A program made the position numbers and the translations under genes. Under the pieces are notes generated by a model. That model had not been told where the DNA came from. It searched no databases and saw only the letters and a program-made list of their open reading frames with translations. From an uncultured Blastocatellia bacterium (lineage in GTDB: Bacteria; Acidobacteriota; Blastocatellia; HR10), in contig CALHAI010000008.1 of NCBI GenBank assembly GCA_937934295.1, forward strand, positions 1 to 32,997: a stretch of 32,997 bases of DNA, given 5' to 3'. Every line of letters starts with the position of its first letter. The first letter of the stretch is position 1. Positions 24,850 to 32,571 of the stretch are shown one piece after another.

Positions 24850-26178
24850 TCACCCTTCCTCTCGTTCGATCTCCGCACCGAGAGCACGCAGCGCGAGATC
24901 CAGCCGTTCGTACCCTCGTTCCAGATGTTCGATCCCCTCGATCACGCTCTCCCCGCGCGCAGCCAGCGCAGCGATGACGAGCGCGCCTCCCCCTCGAATA
25001 TCCATCGCCCTCACCGTCGCCGGATGCAGCGGCGTTGGACCAAAGATCCGAATAGCGTGGAAGAATTCGGGGCGATCGTCCTCGAGGTTGAAGTTGTATA
25101 CGGCATCCGGGTTCTCGACAGGAGGATTGAAGAACTCGATCCGCGCGCCCATGCGCAGCAACTCCCGCGCGTAGTGGAACCGGTTCTCGAAGACGGTCTC
25201 ATGAATGATGCTCATCCCCTCAGCTTGCGTGAGCACCGGAGCGATAAGTGGCTGCCAATCGGTCATGAATCCGGGGTGTGGCGCTGTCTGGATGATGGCC
25301 GGGCGCAACGGGCCCCGATGCCAAACGCGCCAGCTCATCTCGCAGCACGTTGATCCGGCCCCGATCTGCTCCAAGACGTCGAGGAACGCCCGCACATCGG
25401 GCGCTCGCACCCCTTCGATCTCGATCTCTCCTTTCGTCGCCAAAGCAGCGCACGCGAAGGTGACCGCTTCGTTGCGATCCGGCATCACGCGATGGCGGGC
25501 GCCGTGTAGCTGAGCTCCCCCCTCGATGCGAATCGTCCGTTCGCTCGTGCGACAGATGCGCGCTCCCATCGCGTTCAAGAATGCGATGAGATCATCCACC
25601 TCAGGCTCCTGAGCGGCGTTCTCCAAAAGCGTCTCTCCTGGGGCGCAAGCCGCCGCCAAAAGCAGCGTCTCGGTTCCCGTATGCGTATTCTTCGGGAAGC
25701 GATAGCGCGTGCCGCGAAGCCGATCCGCGCGCACCAGCAGATACTCGCCGCGCTTTTCAACGCGCGCGCCCAAGGCTTCGAGCCCGGTGAGCGTTCGATC
25801 CAGAGGACGCCGCCCGATGCGATCCCCTCCGGGCTCGGGCACGAGAGCTTCGCCAAAACGCACCAGCAGTGGTACCAGCAGCAGCGATGAGGCGCGCGTC
25901 CGCTCAAGCGGACAAGCCGACACCCGCGACGCATTAAGGGGGCGCGGATCAATGAGCCAGGTCGTCGGCACCAAGCGCATCACCCGCCCGCCCAATTCTT
26001 CGATCGCGCATGCCACGAGGCGCACGTCCTCGACATCGGGGACGTTCTCCAGGAGGCTGGGGCTGTCAGCCAGCAACGCGGCGATCATCGCTTTGAAGGC
26101 CGTGTTCTTCGCCCCGCTCACGCGCGCACGCCCGATCAGCGGTCGCCCTCCGCGAATCCTCCACCTCACGAGTCCCAT
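24850..26178 (-). CDS. murA: UDP-N-acetylglucosamine 1-carboxyvinyltransferase, Asp-type MurA
   Basis: 442 residues (E. coli MurA has 419). It adds enolpyruvate to UDP-GlcNAc, the first committed step of murein synthesis, in the cytoplasm. Landmarks: SGAKN (Lys24, Asn25), Arg95 (ERTRASSLLL), catalytic loop PGGDRIGRRP with Asp119 where most MurA have Cys, Asp307 (GFMTDWQPL), Arg333 (ETVFENRF) and Arg395 (MDIRGGGAL). Relative to E. coli there is an extra segment at about 349-380 (NPPVENPDAVYNFNLEDD...) and THTGTET near 165, features I associate with a divergent MurA subfamily. Cys-to-Asp at this site is known to give fosfomycin insensitivity in other bacteria. The ATG overlaps the end of murB by 13 bases with no good ribosome site of its own, so translation is probably coupled. 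Whether a second, Cys-type MurA exists cannot be seen here. Confidence 0.93.
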   Translation of the reverse strand: MGLVRWRIRGGRPLIGRARVSGAKNTAFKAMIAALLADSPSLLENVPDVEDVRLVACAIEELGGRVMRLVPTTWLIDPRPLNASRVSACPLERTRASSLLLVPLLVRFGEALVPEPGGDRIGRRPLDRTLTGLEALGARVEKRGEYLLVRADRLRGTRYRFPKNTHTGTETLLLAAACAPGETLLENAAQEPEVDDLIAFLNAMGARICRTSERTIRIEGGAQLHGARHRVMPDRNEAVTFACAALATKGEIEIEGVRAPDVRAFLDVLEQIGAGSTCCEMSWRVWHRGPLRPAIIQTAPHPGFMTDWQPLIAPVLTQAEGMSIIHETVFENRFHYARELLRMGARIEFFNPPVENPDAVYNFNLEDDRPEFFHAIRIFGPTPLHPATVRAMDIRGGGALVIAALAARGESVIEGIEHLERGYERLDLALRALGAEIEREEG

Positions 26179-27101
26179 ACGCCGAGGAAGCGAACCTCCT
26201 CTTCAAGGAGAATGCCGAATCGTTCGCGTACGGCCGCCTTCGCCAATTGAATCAGCGCGCGAATCTCACGCGCTGTCGCCCCTCCCGTGTTGAGGATGAA
26301 GTTGGCATGTTGCTCGGAGATCAACGCACCGCCGAGGCGATACCCCTTCAAGCCGCACGCCTCGATGAGCCGACCGGCATAGTCTCCCGGAGGATTTTTG
26401 AAGACGGAGCCCGCACTCGGCCCCGAAGGTTGATGCGTTCTCGCTTCGAGCATTCGCTGCATCTTCGCCTCGATGCTCGCGCGCGACGCGCGATACCCCT
26501 TCAGCCGAGCCGCCAAGACCACCTCGCTCGTCCGTTGAAATCGGCTCCGGCGATACCCGAAGTCGAGTTGCGCTCGGGACCAGAGGAGCACCTCATTCCG
26601 CTCATCCAACGCCTCCACCTCAAGCACGCGTTCGCCGATCCATTCCTCCCGCGTCCCAGCGTTTCCGACGATCGCGCCGCCAAGCGTCCCAGGGATACCC
26701 ATGAGGAACTCAAAGCCGCCGATCTCAGCCTCACATGCGCGACGCGCCAACGTCACGAGATTCATTCCCGATTCAGCCCAGATCTCCTCCCCTCGCACCT
26801 CCATGCCCTCGGTGCGATTTAGGATGACGAGCCCAGCGACTCCGGTATCGGAGACGAGGACGTTAGCACCGTATCCGAGGATCGTCACCGGCATAGCAGC
26901 TTCGCGTGCCGTGCGCACGGCGACGATCAGATCCGTGCGCGTGCGGGCGATGAAGAACCACTCGGCCGGCCCTCCCACGCGCCAATTGACATATGGCGCT
27001 AAGGGCTCCTGATATCGAAGCCGTCCTGACCCGAGCCGCGCCTCGAAGGCGCGCGCGAACTCGCACGCCGCGGCGCGCACGACGTCACCTTCTCGCGTCA
27101 T
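26166..27101 (-). CDS. murB: UDP-N-acetylenolpyruvoylglucosamine reductase
   Basis: 311 residues. It reduces the enolpyruvyl group made by MurA to lactyl, using NADPH and bound FAD, giving UDP-MurNAc. FAD-binding motifs: NWRVGGPAEW (39-48), GYGANVLVSD (76-85) and GIPGTLGGAIVGNAG (135-149). Catalytic residues: Arg184 in YRRSRF, Ser232 in SAGSVFKNP and Glu302 in LEEEVRFLG. SEQHANFI (262-269) is the usual C-terminal signature. The ATG follows GAGGAG by a few bases. It lies 28 bases after dapD and overlaps murA by 13 bases, so the order of the two genes reverses the order of the reactions they catalyse. Confidence 0.97.
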   Translation of the reverse strand: MTREGDVVRAAACEFARAFEARLGSGRLRYQEPLAPYVNWRVGGPAEWFFIARTRTDLIVAVRTAREAAMPVTILGYGANVLVSDTGVAGLVILNRTEGMEVRGEEIWAESGMNLVTLARRACEAEIGGFEFLMGIPGTLGGAIVGNAGTREEWIGERVLEVEALDERNEVLLWSRAQLDFGYRRSRFQRTSEVVLAARLKGYRASRASIEAKMQRMLEARTHQPSGPSAGSVFKNPPGDYAGRLIEACGLKGYRLGGALISEQHANFILNTGGATAREIRALIQLAKAAVRERFGILLEEEVRFLGVWDS

Positions 27102-27129
27102 CTTCTCCTCGGTCGGTGGAAGCGCTGAT

Positions 27130-27978
27130 TCAACTCACGCGCAGGATCTCTTCCAGCGCCGTGTGCCAATCCGTTCGCACATCGCGGTATTTCACGATCA
27201 CAGGCGTCGTGATCGCGAGCCCGTGCGCGAGCGCGAACTCACCGGGAGCCGGTCGCGCCCCCGGAACGACGACCGCCCCTTCCGGGATCACCAGCGGCGC
27301 CTCGCGCCCACTGCGATAGATGCGCTCGTGCACGAGATCGTACACCGGCGTCGAACGGGTCAGGATCACACCGGCGCCCAAGACGGCGCGTCGCTTGACG
27401 ATCGTCCCCTCGAAGATGCCGCACTGGCCGCCCACGAGCACTTCATCCTCGATGATGACCGGCCATGCTCCGGGAGGCTCAAGCACGCCGCCGATTTGGG
27501 CTCCCGCGCTCACATGCACCCGTTTGCCGATCTGCGCGCACGACCCGATCAAGACGTGGGAGTCCACCATCGTGCCTTCGTCCACATACGCGCCGACGTT
27601 GATGTACGAGGGCGGCATGATGACGACCCCTGGCGCGATATATGCCCCATCGCGGATCGCCGTCCCTCCAGGCACGATGCGAATGCCCTGTCGCACGCCG
27701 TCGAGCGCCTTCAGCGGATACGTGTCCTTGTCCGAGAACCGAAACTGCTCGTTGATCGAATAATCGGTGAGCGCGCCGATTCGGAATCCGAGCAGAACGC
27801 CCTTCTTCACCCACGCGTTCACGATCCAGCGCTCCCTGAGGGGTTCGGCTGCCCGAATTCGCCCCTCGTTGAGCTGCCGCTTGAACTCTTCAAAGATCGG
27901 GCGGCCGCGCTCCCGCACTTCTTCAATGGGCGCCTCAAAGAGCTGCTCAATCTCAACCCTGAGTTGCGACAGTTCCAT
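27130..27978 (-). CDS. dapD: Tetrahydrodipicolinate N-succinyltransferase
   Basis: 282 residues (E. coli 274). It succinylates tetrahydrodipicolinate in the succinylase route to meso-diaminopimelate and lysine. The start at 27978 (MELSQLRVEI) is preceded by GGGAG seven bases upstream; the open frame farther upstream is antisense-phase sequence inside dapA. The N-terminal helical domain (about 1-100) is followed by a left-handed beta-helix of hexapeptide repeats (about 100-240), with INVGAYVDEGTMVDSH (126-141), IGSCAQIGKRVHVS and GGVLEPP. The first 26 bases overlap the end of dapA, so the genes are coupled. The presence of this enzyme tells that the organism uses succinylated, not acetylated or direct-aminotransferase, intermediates. 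Confidence 0.96.
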   Translation of the reverse strand: MELSQLRVEIEQLFEAPIEEVRERGRPIFEEFKRQLNEGRIRAAEPLRERWIVNAWVKKGVLLGFRIGALTDYSINEQFRFSDKDTYPLKALDGVRQGIRIVPGGTAIRDGAYIAPGVVIMPPSYINVGAYVDEGTMVDSHVLIGSCAQIGKRVHVSAGAQIGGVLEPPGAWPVIIEDEVLVGGQCGIFEGTIVKRRAVLGAGVILTRSTPVYDLVHERIYRSGREAPLVIPEGAVVVPGARPAPGEFALAHGLAITTPVIVKYRDVRTDWHTALEEILRVS

Positions 27979-28882
27979 GACGCGCTCCCACCGAAAGCAG
28001 ATTGAGATCGGCCAGGATCGCCCGCAGCCGCTCACGCGTCTCCGCGCGAGGCGGGACAAGGGGCAGACGATAATTCTCCTCGATCAGCCCCATCATCGCC
28101 AAGGCCGCTTTGACCGGAATCGGATTCGTCTCGAGGAAATTCCCGCGCATGAGCGGCAGCAGCCGATAGTGCGCGGCGCGCGCGCGGTCGAAGTCTCCGG
28201 CCAACGCAGCCGCAACCAGTTCACGCATTTCGGCCGGCGCCTCATTGGCGATGACCGAGATCACCCCATCCCCGCCCAGCGCGAGAATTGGAAGCGTCCA
28301 CGCATCATCCCCAGAGAGGATGAGGAATCCCGACGGACGCGCGCGCAGCAGCTCCATGATTTGCTCCAGATTCCCCGATGCCTCCTTGACGCCAATAATG
28401 TTCGGGCTCTCCGCCAGACGGAGGACTGTCCCCACCTCGAGCTGGCATCCGGTTCGACTCGGCACATTGTAGAGGAGCACGGGGAGGCGTACCGCTTCCG
28501 CGATCGCCCGAAAATGCTGATACAGCCCTTCCTGCGTCGGCCGATTGTAATAAGGAGTGACCGAGAGGAGCGCATCGGCGCCCGCCTGCTCCGCCGCGCG
28601 CGCCAAAGCAATGGCCTCTTCGGTCGAATTCGTGCCCGCCCCAGCGATCACCGGCACGCGCCCTCGAACACGTTCGACGACGCAGCGAATGATCTCGCAC
28701 TGCTCTTCCGGACGGAGCGTGGCGCTCTCGCCCGTCGTCCCGCAGGGAACGATTCCATCCGTCCCCGCGTCGAGCTGGAAGTCCACAAGCGCCTCCAATC
28801 GTTCGAAGTCCACGCGCCTATCGCGTCGAAACGGTGTGACCAAAGCGACGAAGCATCCGCGAAATCGACGGGTTCGGTTCAT
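27953..28882 (-). CDS. dapA: 4-hydroxy-tetrahydrodipicolinate synthase
   Basis: 309 residues (E. coli 292). It condenses pyruvate with aspartate semialdehyde, the first step specific to lysine and diaminopimelate. TIM-barrel lyase with GTTGES (48-53), Tyr138 and Arg143 in YNVPSRTG, and the Schiff-base Lys166 in GVKEASG. GGAGGGG lies just before the ATG, which overlaps the dapB stop in an ATGA. The C-terminal tail (about 15 residues after LADLNLLS) is longer than usual and runs 26 bases into dapD. The pathway is commonly feedback-controlled by lysine; I cannot judge lysine sensitivity here. Confidence 0.96.
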   Translation of the reverse strand: MNRTRRFRGCFVALVTPFRRDRRVDFERLEALVDFQLDAGTDGIVPCGTTGESATLRPEEQCEIIRCVVERVRGRVPVIAGAGTNSTEEAIALARAAEQAGADALLSVTPYYNRPTQEGLYQHFRAIAEAVRLPVLLYNVPSRTGCQLEVGTVLRLAESPNIIGVKEASGNLEQIMELLRARPSGFLILSGDDAWTLPILALGGDGVISVIANEAPAEMRELVAAALAGDFDRARAAHYRLLPLMRGNFLETNPIPVKAALAMMGLIEENYRLPLVPPRAETRERLRAILADLNLLSVGARHGTVATQG

Positions 28883-29631
28883 ACGTCCCCTCCGCGAAGG
28901 AAGCGATCGATGACCTCCTCGAAGGAGAAAATCCCTTTATGGTCTTTCGCGAACCGAGCGGCCCAGAGCGCCCCTATGGCGAACGCCCGCCGATGGCGAA
29001 CCACGTGCGTGATCTCCAGGGTCTCGAACGGCGCATCAAAGCCTACCAGATGCGTCCCCGGATGCGATCCGGCACGGATCGCGGCGACGCTGATCCCCGC
29101 TTGGGGAATGCGCCCTTCAAGCCGCGTGACCAGATGCGTCTTTCGCCCCAACTGCTCGAGCAAGATCTGTCCCAGGCGAAGCGCCGTGCCGCTCGGATGA
29201 TCGGCCTTCCGCCAATGATGCCATTCGACGACATACGGATCGAAATCCGGGAGTTGCCGAAAGAGACTCGCGCCATATGCCACCAGACGAAAGAGCAAGG
29301 TGATCCCCACGCAGAAATTCGGCCCATAGACAAATCCGATCTCCGCGCGCTCGATCACGGGCCGCACTTCGTTCAGTCGATCGAACCAACCCGTCGTGCC
29401 GACGACCATCGGCCGGCGCGCTTCGGCAACTCGCCGAATATGGGTGAGGACGGCCTGCGGCGTGGAGAAATCCACGCAGACATCCACCCCGCGCAAAGTC
29501 TCTGCGGTCAAGCCTCGCCCCTCTGAGTTCGTGCGCGAGGTGAAGATGGGGCCGACCTCAATGCCCGCCTCAAGAGCAGCTCGCTCGATCTCTCGTCCCA
29601 TCTGACCGTATCCGATCAACGCGATACGCAT
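28879..29631 (-). CDS. dapB: 4-hydroxy-tetrahydrodipicolinate reductase
   Basis: 250 residues, a little shorter than E. coli (273). It reduces the DapA product with NAD(P)H. Rossmann motif GYGQMG (7-12), VGTTGWF (77-83), PNFCVGITL (104-112) and the substrate and catalytic block EWHHWRKADHPSGTA (136-150; His138/His139, Lys142). GGGGGTG lies five bases before the ATG. It is the first gene of the dapB-dapA-dapD-murB-murA unit. Only 24 bases separate its start from the T-run of a strong terminator hairpin, so its transcription must either begin inside that hairpin or read through it (see the leader entries). Confidence 0.95.
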   Translation of the reverse strand: MRIALIGYGQMGREIERAALEAGIEVGPIFTSRTNSEGRGLTAETLRGVDVCVDFSTPQAVLTHIRRVAEARRPMVVGTTGWFDRLNEVRPVIERAEIGFVYGPNFCVGITLLFRLVAYGASLFRQLPDFDPYVVEWHHWRKADHPSGTALRLGQILLEQLGRKTHLVTRLEGRIPQAGISVAAIRAGSHPGTHLVGFDAPFETLEITHVVRHRRAFAIGALWAARFAKDHKGIFSFEEVIDRFLRGGDV

Positions 29632-29655
29632 CGGTCACCCCCCTTGAATTCGCCG

Positions 29656-29695
29656 AAAATAAAAAAGCCCATCGAAACCGAGGGTTCCGAAGGGC
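29656..29695 (-). terminator. Intrinsic terminator directly upstream of dapB
   Basis: On the minus strand GCCC-T-TCGGAACC, loop CTC, GGTTTCGA-T-GGGC, then TTTTTTATTTT. The stem has 12 pairs (one G-U) with one T-T mismatch. Its T-run ends 24 bases before the dapB ATG. It either ends the transcript arriving from the penicillin acylase side or acts as an attenuator in the dap-mur leader. Confidence 0.8.
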
Positions 29696-29696
29696 C

Positions 29697-29752
29697 CGAT
29701 CCTGCGTCGGCCTGAACAGAGCTACATTGGCTCCTCAGGCCGCGGAGGATCG
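29697..29752 (-). ncRNA. Compound hairpin next to the dapB terminator, candidate cis-acting leader RNA
   Basis: Three nested perfect stems share one axis: CGATCCT/AGGATCG (7 pairs), then CGGCCTGA/TCAGGCCG (8 pairs), then GAGC/GCTC (4 pairs), with small internal loops and an apical loop of seven bases. The element abuts the terminator with one base between. Nineteen paired positions in 56 bases is far beyond chance. The sequence does not match any riboswitch class I can recall. Possible roles: regulatory leader of the dap-mur operon, or a stable 3' end of an upstream RNA. Confidence 0.5.
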
Positions 29753-29880
29753 AGTCCCATGCGCTTACCCCACTTGATCGCTCTCTCTTCGGGGGACCAA
29801 CACCGCCAGGCGGCGACTATCCCGAACGCCTTCAAGCACTCACCGCTCGCCCATTGCCTGTTCCGCCCTGTCGCGCCCAT
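29722..29880 (-). CDS. Doubtful small ORF or leader peptide (52 codons)
   Basis: The ORF runs from ATG at 29880 to TAG at 29722-29724. The product includes AAWRCWSPEERAIKWGKRMG and ends PRPEEPM. There is no ribosome site, but the possible promoter at 29919-29891 would place the transcript start within a few bases of the ATG; TTG near 29835 is another possible start. The stop falls in the apical loop of the compound hairpin and the terminator follows 26 bases later. It could be a leader peptide whose ribosome disrupts the hairpin, a small gene, or chance. Confidence 0.25.
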   Translation of the reverse strand: MGATGRNRQWASGECLKAFGIVAAWRCWSPEERAIKWGKRMGLDPPRPEEPM

Positions 29881-29890
29881 GGCGGATTGA

Positions 29891-29919
29891 GAAGTAGCAC
29901 ATCTTCGTCGCTCCGTCAA
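29891..29919 (-). promoter_or_regulatory. Possible promoter for the dap-mur leader
   Basis: On the minus strand TTGACG (29919-29914, five of six), a 17-base spacer and TACTTC (29896-29891, weak) preceded by TG one base upstream. It would start an RNA near 29884 that crosses both hairpins before reaching dapB. Confidence 0.35.
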
Positions 29920-29996
29920 GCCTTCTTTTCTCGCGAGATAGGCACCCTCGAACGAACGCCCTGCAGCCGAGAGCGGGTCCTCCCCCCACGAAGCCC

Positions 29997-32516
29997 TCAA
30001 AACAGCATCGGCTTCACGCCGAACTCGCGAAAGAGCGTGCGCTGATTGTACAGTGTCGGTTCCAGGACTGGGAGCCGTCGGAAGAAGCGGCTCGGCCGGA
30101 GGAATGCGCTCTGCCCGGACGACACACGATTCCATCCGCGTGGAGGATCGGTCAATTCGACGATCTGCGTGTACGTCGCCCGATTCGCCATCAGGACCGA
30201 TGGCCCCACGCGGAATCCGAAGAGATGTCGGAAGTGGATCTCCGTGCGCGGGATCCATGGCATCGCCCACATCGGGTCATAGGCGAACATCAACCCCTCT
30301 ACCGCTTCGCGAACGCTTGTGGCGACGACCTGACGCCAATCCGCACCGTTGAAGTAATCGGGCGCGGATGAAACGCCGGAGCGCGCCCTATCCAGGGCGC
30401 GGAGCATCGTGTTGATGTTAACTTCCGAGAGCAGATCGTTTCCCAGCTCGTCGGCGAACGTGTTCCAGATGAGGCGTCGCAAGATGGCATCAAAAAGGAC
30501 ATTCGCGGGCTCCACATAGGGCGAGGCGATCGCATCGGCATATAGAGCGCCATCCCAATTCTGCAAGAGCTGCGCTGCAAGACGCAGTCGCAGATCGCCC
30601 GGATCCGTCGCCTCAAGAACCCGCAGAAGATAATCCCCCAGAAACGCCGCCTTCGGCCCCGCGTCGTCGAAGCGCGCGATGTCTTCTTCGAGGCTTAGCA
30701 GGTCCTCAATCCCAAGCCGAGGTCCGGTCCCTCCTCCCTGCCGTTGCCTGAAGAATCGCATGGGCTCAGCCAATGCACTCATGATTCGGAGCACGCGATG
30801 TTGCTTTCCGAAGAGCACGTCGTCCGGGTTGTCGAAGTCCACCGTCGGTTTGTTGTTCCAATTGACGAGCCATCCCTGTCGCGGATTTCGCACGTGGGGC
30901 AACGGGCGAACGTTCATCTCCCACTCCGCCTCTCCCGTTCCCGGCAACGGGAGACGAGGATCATATCTGGCGGGGCGAATAGGCACCCATCCCGCGAGCC
31001 AATAGGCGATGTTCCCCTCGACATCCGCATAGAGGAAATGATGCGACGTCGGAATTCGATGGACGGCGCGCGCGAAATCCTCCATATTCCGCGCTCGATT
31101 GATCTCCAAAAACCCCACCCACGTCTCCGTCTCCCTCATCCAGTGAGCCCGCTTCAGAGCGACGGCGACATGATTCGCTTCGTCCACGAAGAGCACGGGC
31201 CCATGAACGGTCCGTTTCACGAGAATTGTCTTCGCCTTCGTCGTGCGCAGCGGGAACCCAAGTGGAGAAGTCCGAATGGCGATGACCTCCTCGCGCACGT
31301 CCATGCGGCGATACTCGCCCTGATAGAGATACTCGTCGTGATCTGCGGGGTTCAATCGCTCGACGTAGAGATCGGTATTATCGCCAGGTCCGCTGGTCGT
31401 CGTCCAGGCAATCCGTTCGTTGTGCCCGACCAAGACGACCGGTCCTCCGGCGAACGCCATGCCCGTCACATGCCAACCCGGAGCTTTCAAGTGCACCTCG
31501 TGCACGATGTCCGGATAGAGAAATCCCATCTGCGGCCCACCGAGCAAGAGTGGACGTCCCGACTGCGTCTTCGTTCCGTCAATGACTAATCCGAAACTCC
31601 CGAAGGTGACCGGTAGCCCCAGGAGTTGAAAGAGCGCGCGACGCTGCTGCTGCCATCGCTCGTAGGCGGCGAGGAAAACGCGAAAGTCCGGAAGCCAACG
31701 ATAGAGGGCGAAGAGCGGGCCTCTCCTTTTGGAGCGATTGCGCGTCGCCGCTTCATGAGCAGCATGCGCACGAGCATCCTGGTCCTCAGGCGGCACGGTC
31801 ACCGGAGCCTCCGGATCGTTCTGCCACCGCAAATCCTCGAAGATCTCGCCACCGAGCTCTTCTCCATGACGCTTCACGAGCTGCTGATAGAGGACGAGGT
31901 TTCGCAGCTCTCGCCCCCCGCGCTCGCCGAAGATCCGCGCGGCTAATCGGCAGATGGCGATCGAATCCGTGACCGCCCACGGCTCCGGGAAATACCCGAG
32001 GAAGTGGAACTCCCAGGGCAGCTTCTTCAGCGGATCCGCGCGCGCCTCCGCCAGATACCGATTGATCCCGTCGCGATAGGCGGCTATGGCCCGTCGGGCG
32101 AAATCAGGCATCGCCTCGTACATGGCCTGGTACTCCGGCTCCGTATACCCGTGCTGGCGTTGCTCGATGTCCAGCTCCACAAGCGCGATCGGTCCTTTCA
32201 CCTCGACGCTCGTCACGATGTTGCCGAGGACCTCAGCCAAGCGTCCACGAGCCGCTCGTCGGAAGACTTCAAGCTGCCATAGCCGATCTTGGGCGACCAC
32301 ATAACCGTATGCCTCGAAGAGATCGTATGCGTTCTCCGCTTCGATGCTCGGCCGACCGTATTCGTCCCGGTGAACTGTAGCCGTGGAACTGGCCGCCCCT
32401 TGAGCAGATGCGTGATCTCCCCCAACCATGGGGATCCGCAAGAAGCTTCCGAACCACGCCCAAAGACAAACGAGGCTCATCCCCCACCGAGCGAAAGATC
32501 GAGATCCCCTACTCAT
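29997..32516 (-). CDS. Penicillin acylase family Ntn-hydrolase, exported
   Basis: 839 residues, like the E. coli penicillin G acylase precursor (about 846). A signal peptide (WGMSLVCLWAWFGSFL) precedes the alpha chain. The self-processing site is the Gly306-Ser307 junction in TFGSFGLVIDG; Ser307 becomes the N-terminal nucleophile of the beta chain. Colinear beta-chain landmarks include GGPQMGF, VGHNERIAWTT, KRTVHGPVLF, YADVEGNIAYW, DPRLPLPGTG and LVNWNNKP. The oxyanion-hole Asn of penicillin G acylase appears replaced by His493 (SHHFLYAD). Family members cut side-chain amides of beta-lactams, acyl-homoserine lactones or cyclic lipopeptides after export to the periplasm. The ATG follows GGGGGAGAGA, with a clear promoter 120 bases upstream. 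Substrate unknown. Confidence 0.94.
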   Translation of the reverse strand: MSRGSRSFARWGMSLVCLWAWFGSFLRIPMVGGDHASAQGAASSTATVHRDEYGRPSIEAENAYDLFEAYGYVVAQDRLWQLEVFRRAARGRLAEVLGNIVTSVEVKGPIALVELDIEQRQHGYTEPEYQAMYEAMPDFARRAIAAYRDGINRYLAEARADPLKKLPWEFHFLGYFPEPWAVTDSIAICRLAARIFGERGGRELRNLVLYQQLVKRHGEELGGEIFEDLRWQNDPEAPVTVPPEDQDARAHAAHEAATRNRSKRRGPLFALYRWLPDFRVFLAAYERWQQQRRALFQLLGLPVTFGSFGLVIDGTKTQSGRPLLLGGPQMGFLYPDIVHEVHLKAPGWHVTGMAFAGGPVVLVGHNERIAWTTTSGPGDNTDLYVERLNPADHDEYLYQGEYRRMDVREEVIAIRTSPLGFPLRTTKAKTILVKRTVHGPVLFVDEANHVAVALKRAHWMRETETWVGFLEINRARNMEDFARAVHRIPTSHHFLYADVEGNIAYWLAGWVPIRPARYDPRLPLPGTGEAEWEMNVRPLPHVRNPRQGWLVNWNNKPTVDFDNPDDVLFGKQHRVLRIMSALAEPMRFFRQRQGGGTGPRLGIEDLLSLEEDIARFDDAGPKAAFLGDYLLRVLEATDPGDLRLRLAAQLLQNWDGALYADAIASPYVEPANVLFDAILRRLIWNTFADELGNDLLSEVNINTMLRALDRARSGVSSAPDYFNGADWRQVVATSVREAVEGLMFAYDPMWAMPWIPRTEIHFRHLFGFRVGPSVLMANRATYTQIVELTDPPRGWNRVSSGQSAFLRPSRFFRRLPVLEPTLYNQRTLFREFGVKPMLF

Positions 32517-32571
32517 ATTCTCTCCCCCGCACTATCCCGATCGTAGCTCCTTGTGGGACAGGAGATACCTT

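Larger units (their letters stand above)
29632..29996 (-). other. 365-nt leader/intergenic region between the penicillin acylase gene and dapB
   Basis: No confident gene. In minus-strand order it holds a possible promoter (29919-29891), a doubtful 52-codon ORF (29880-29722), a compound hairpin (29752-29697), an intrinsic terminator (29695-29656) and the dapB ribosome site. Nothing definable is seen between 29920 and 29996. I looked for lysine-riboswitch and T-box consensus elements and did not recognise either. Confidence 0.5.

Noticed and set aside
29632..29996. Lysine riboswitch or T-box upstream of dapB.
   Set aside because: I found no recognisable conserved core of either class; the hairpins present do not match their known layouts as I recall them.
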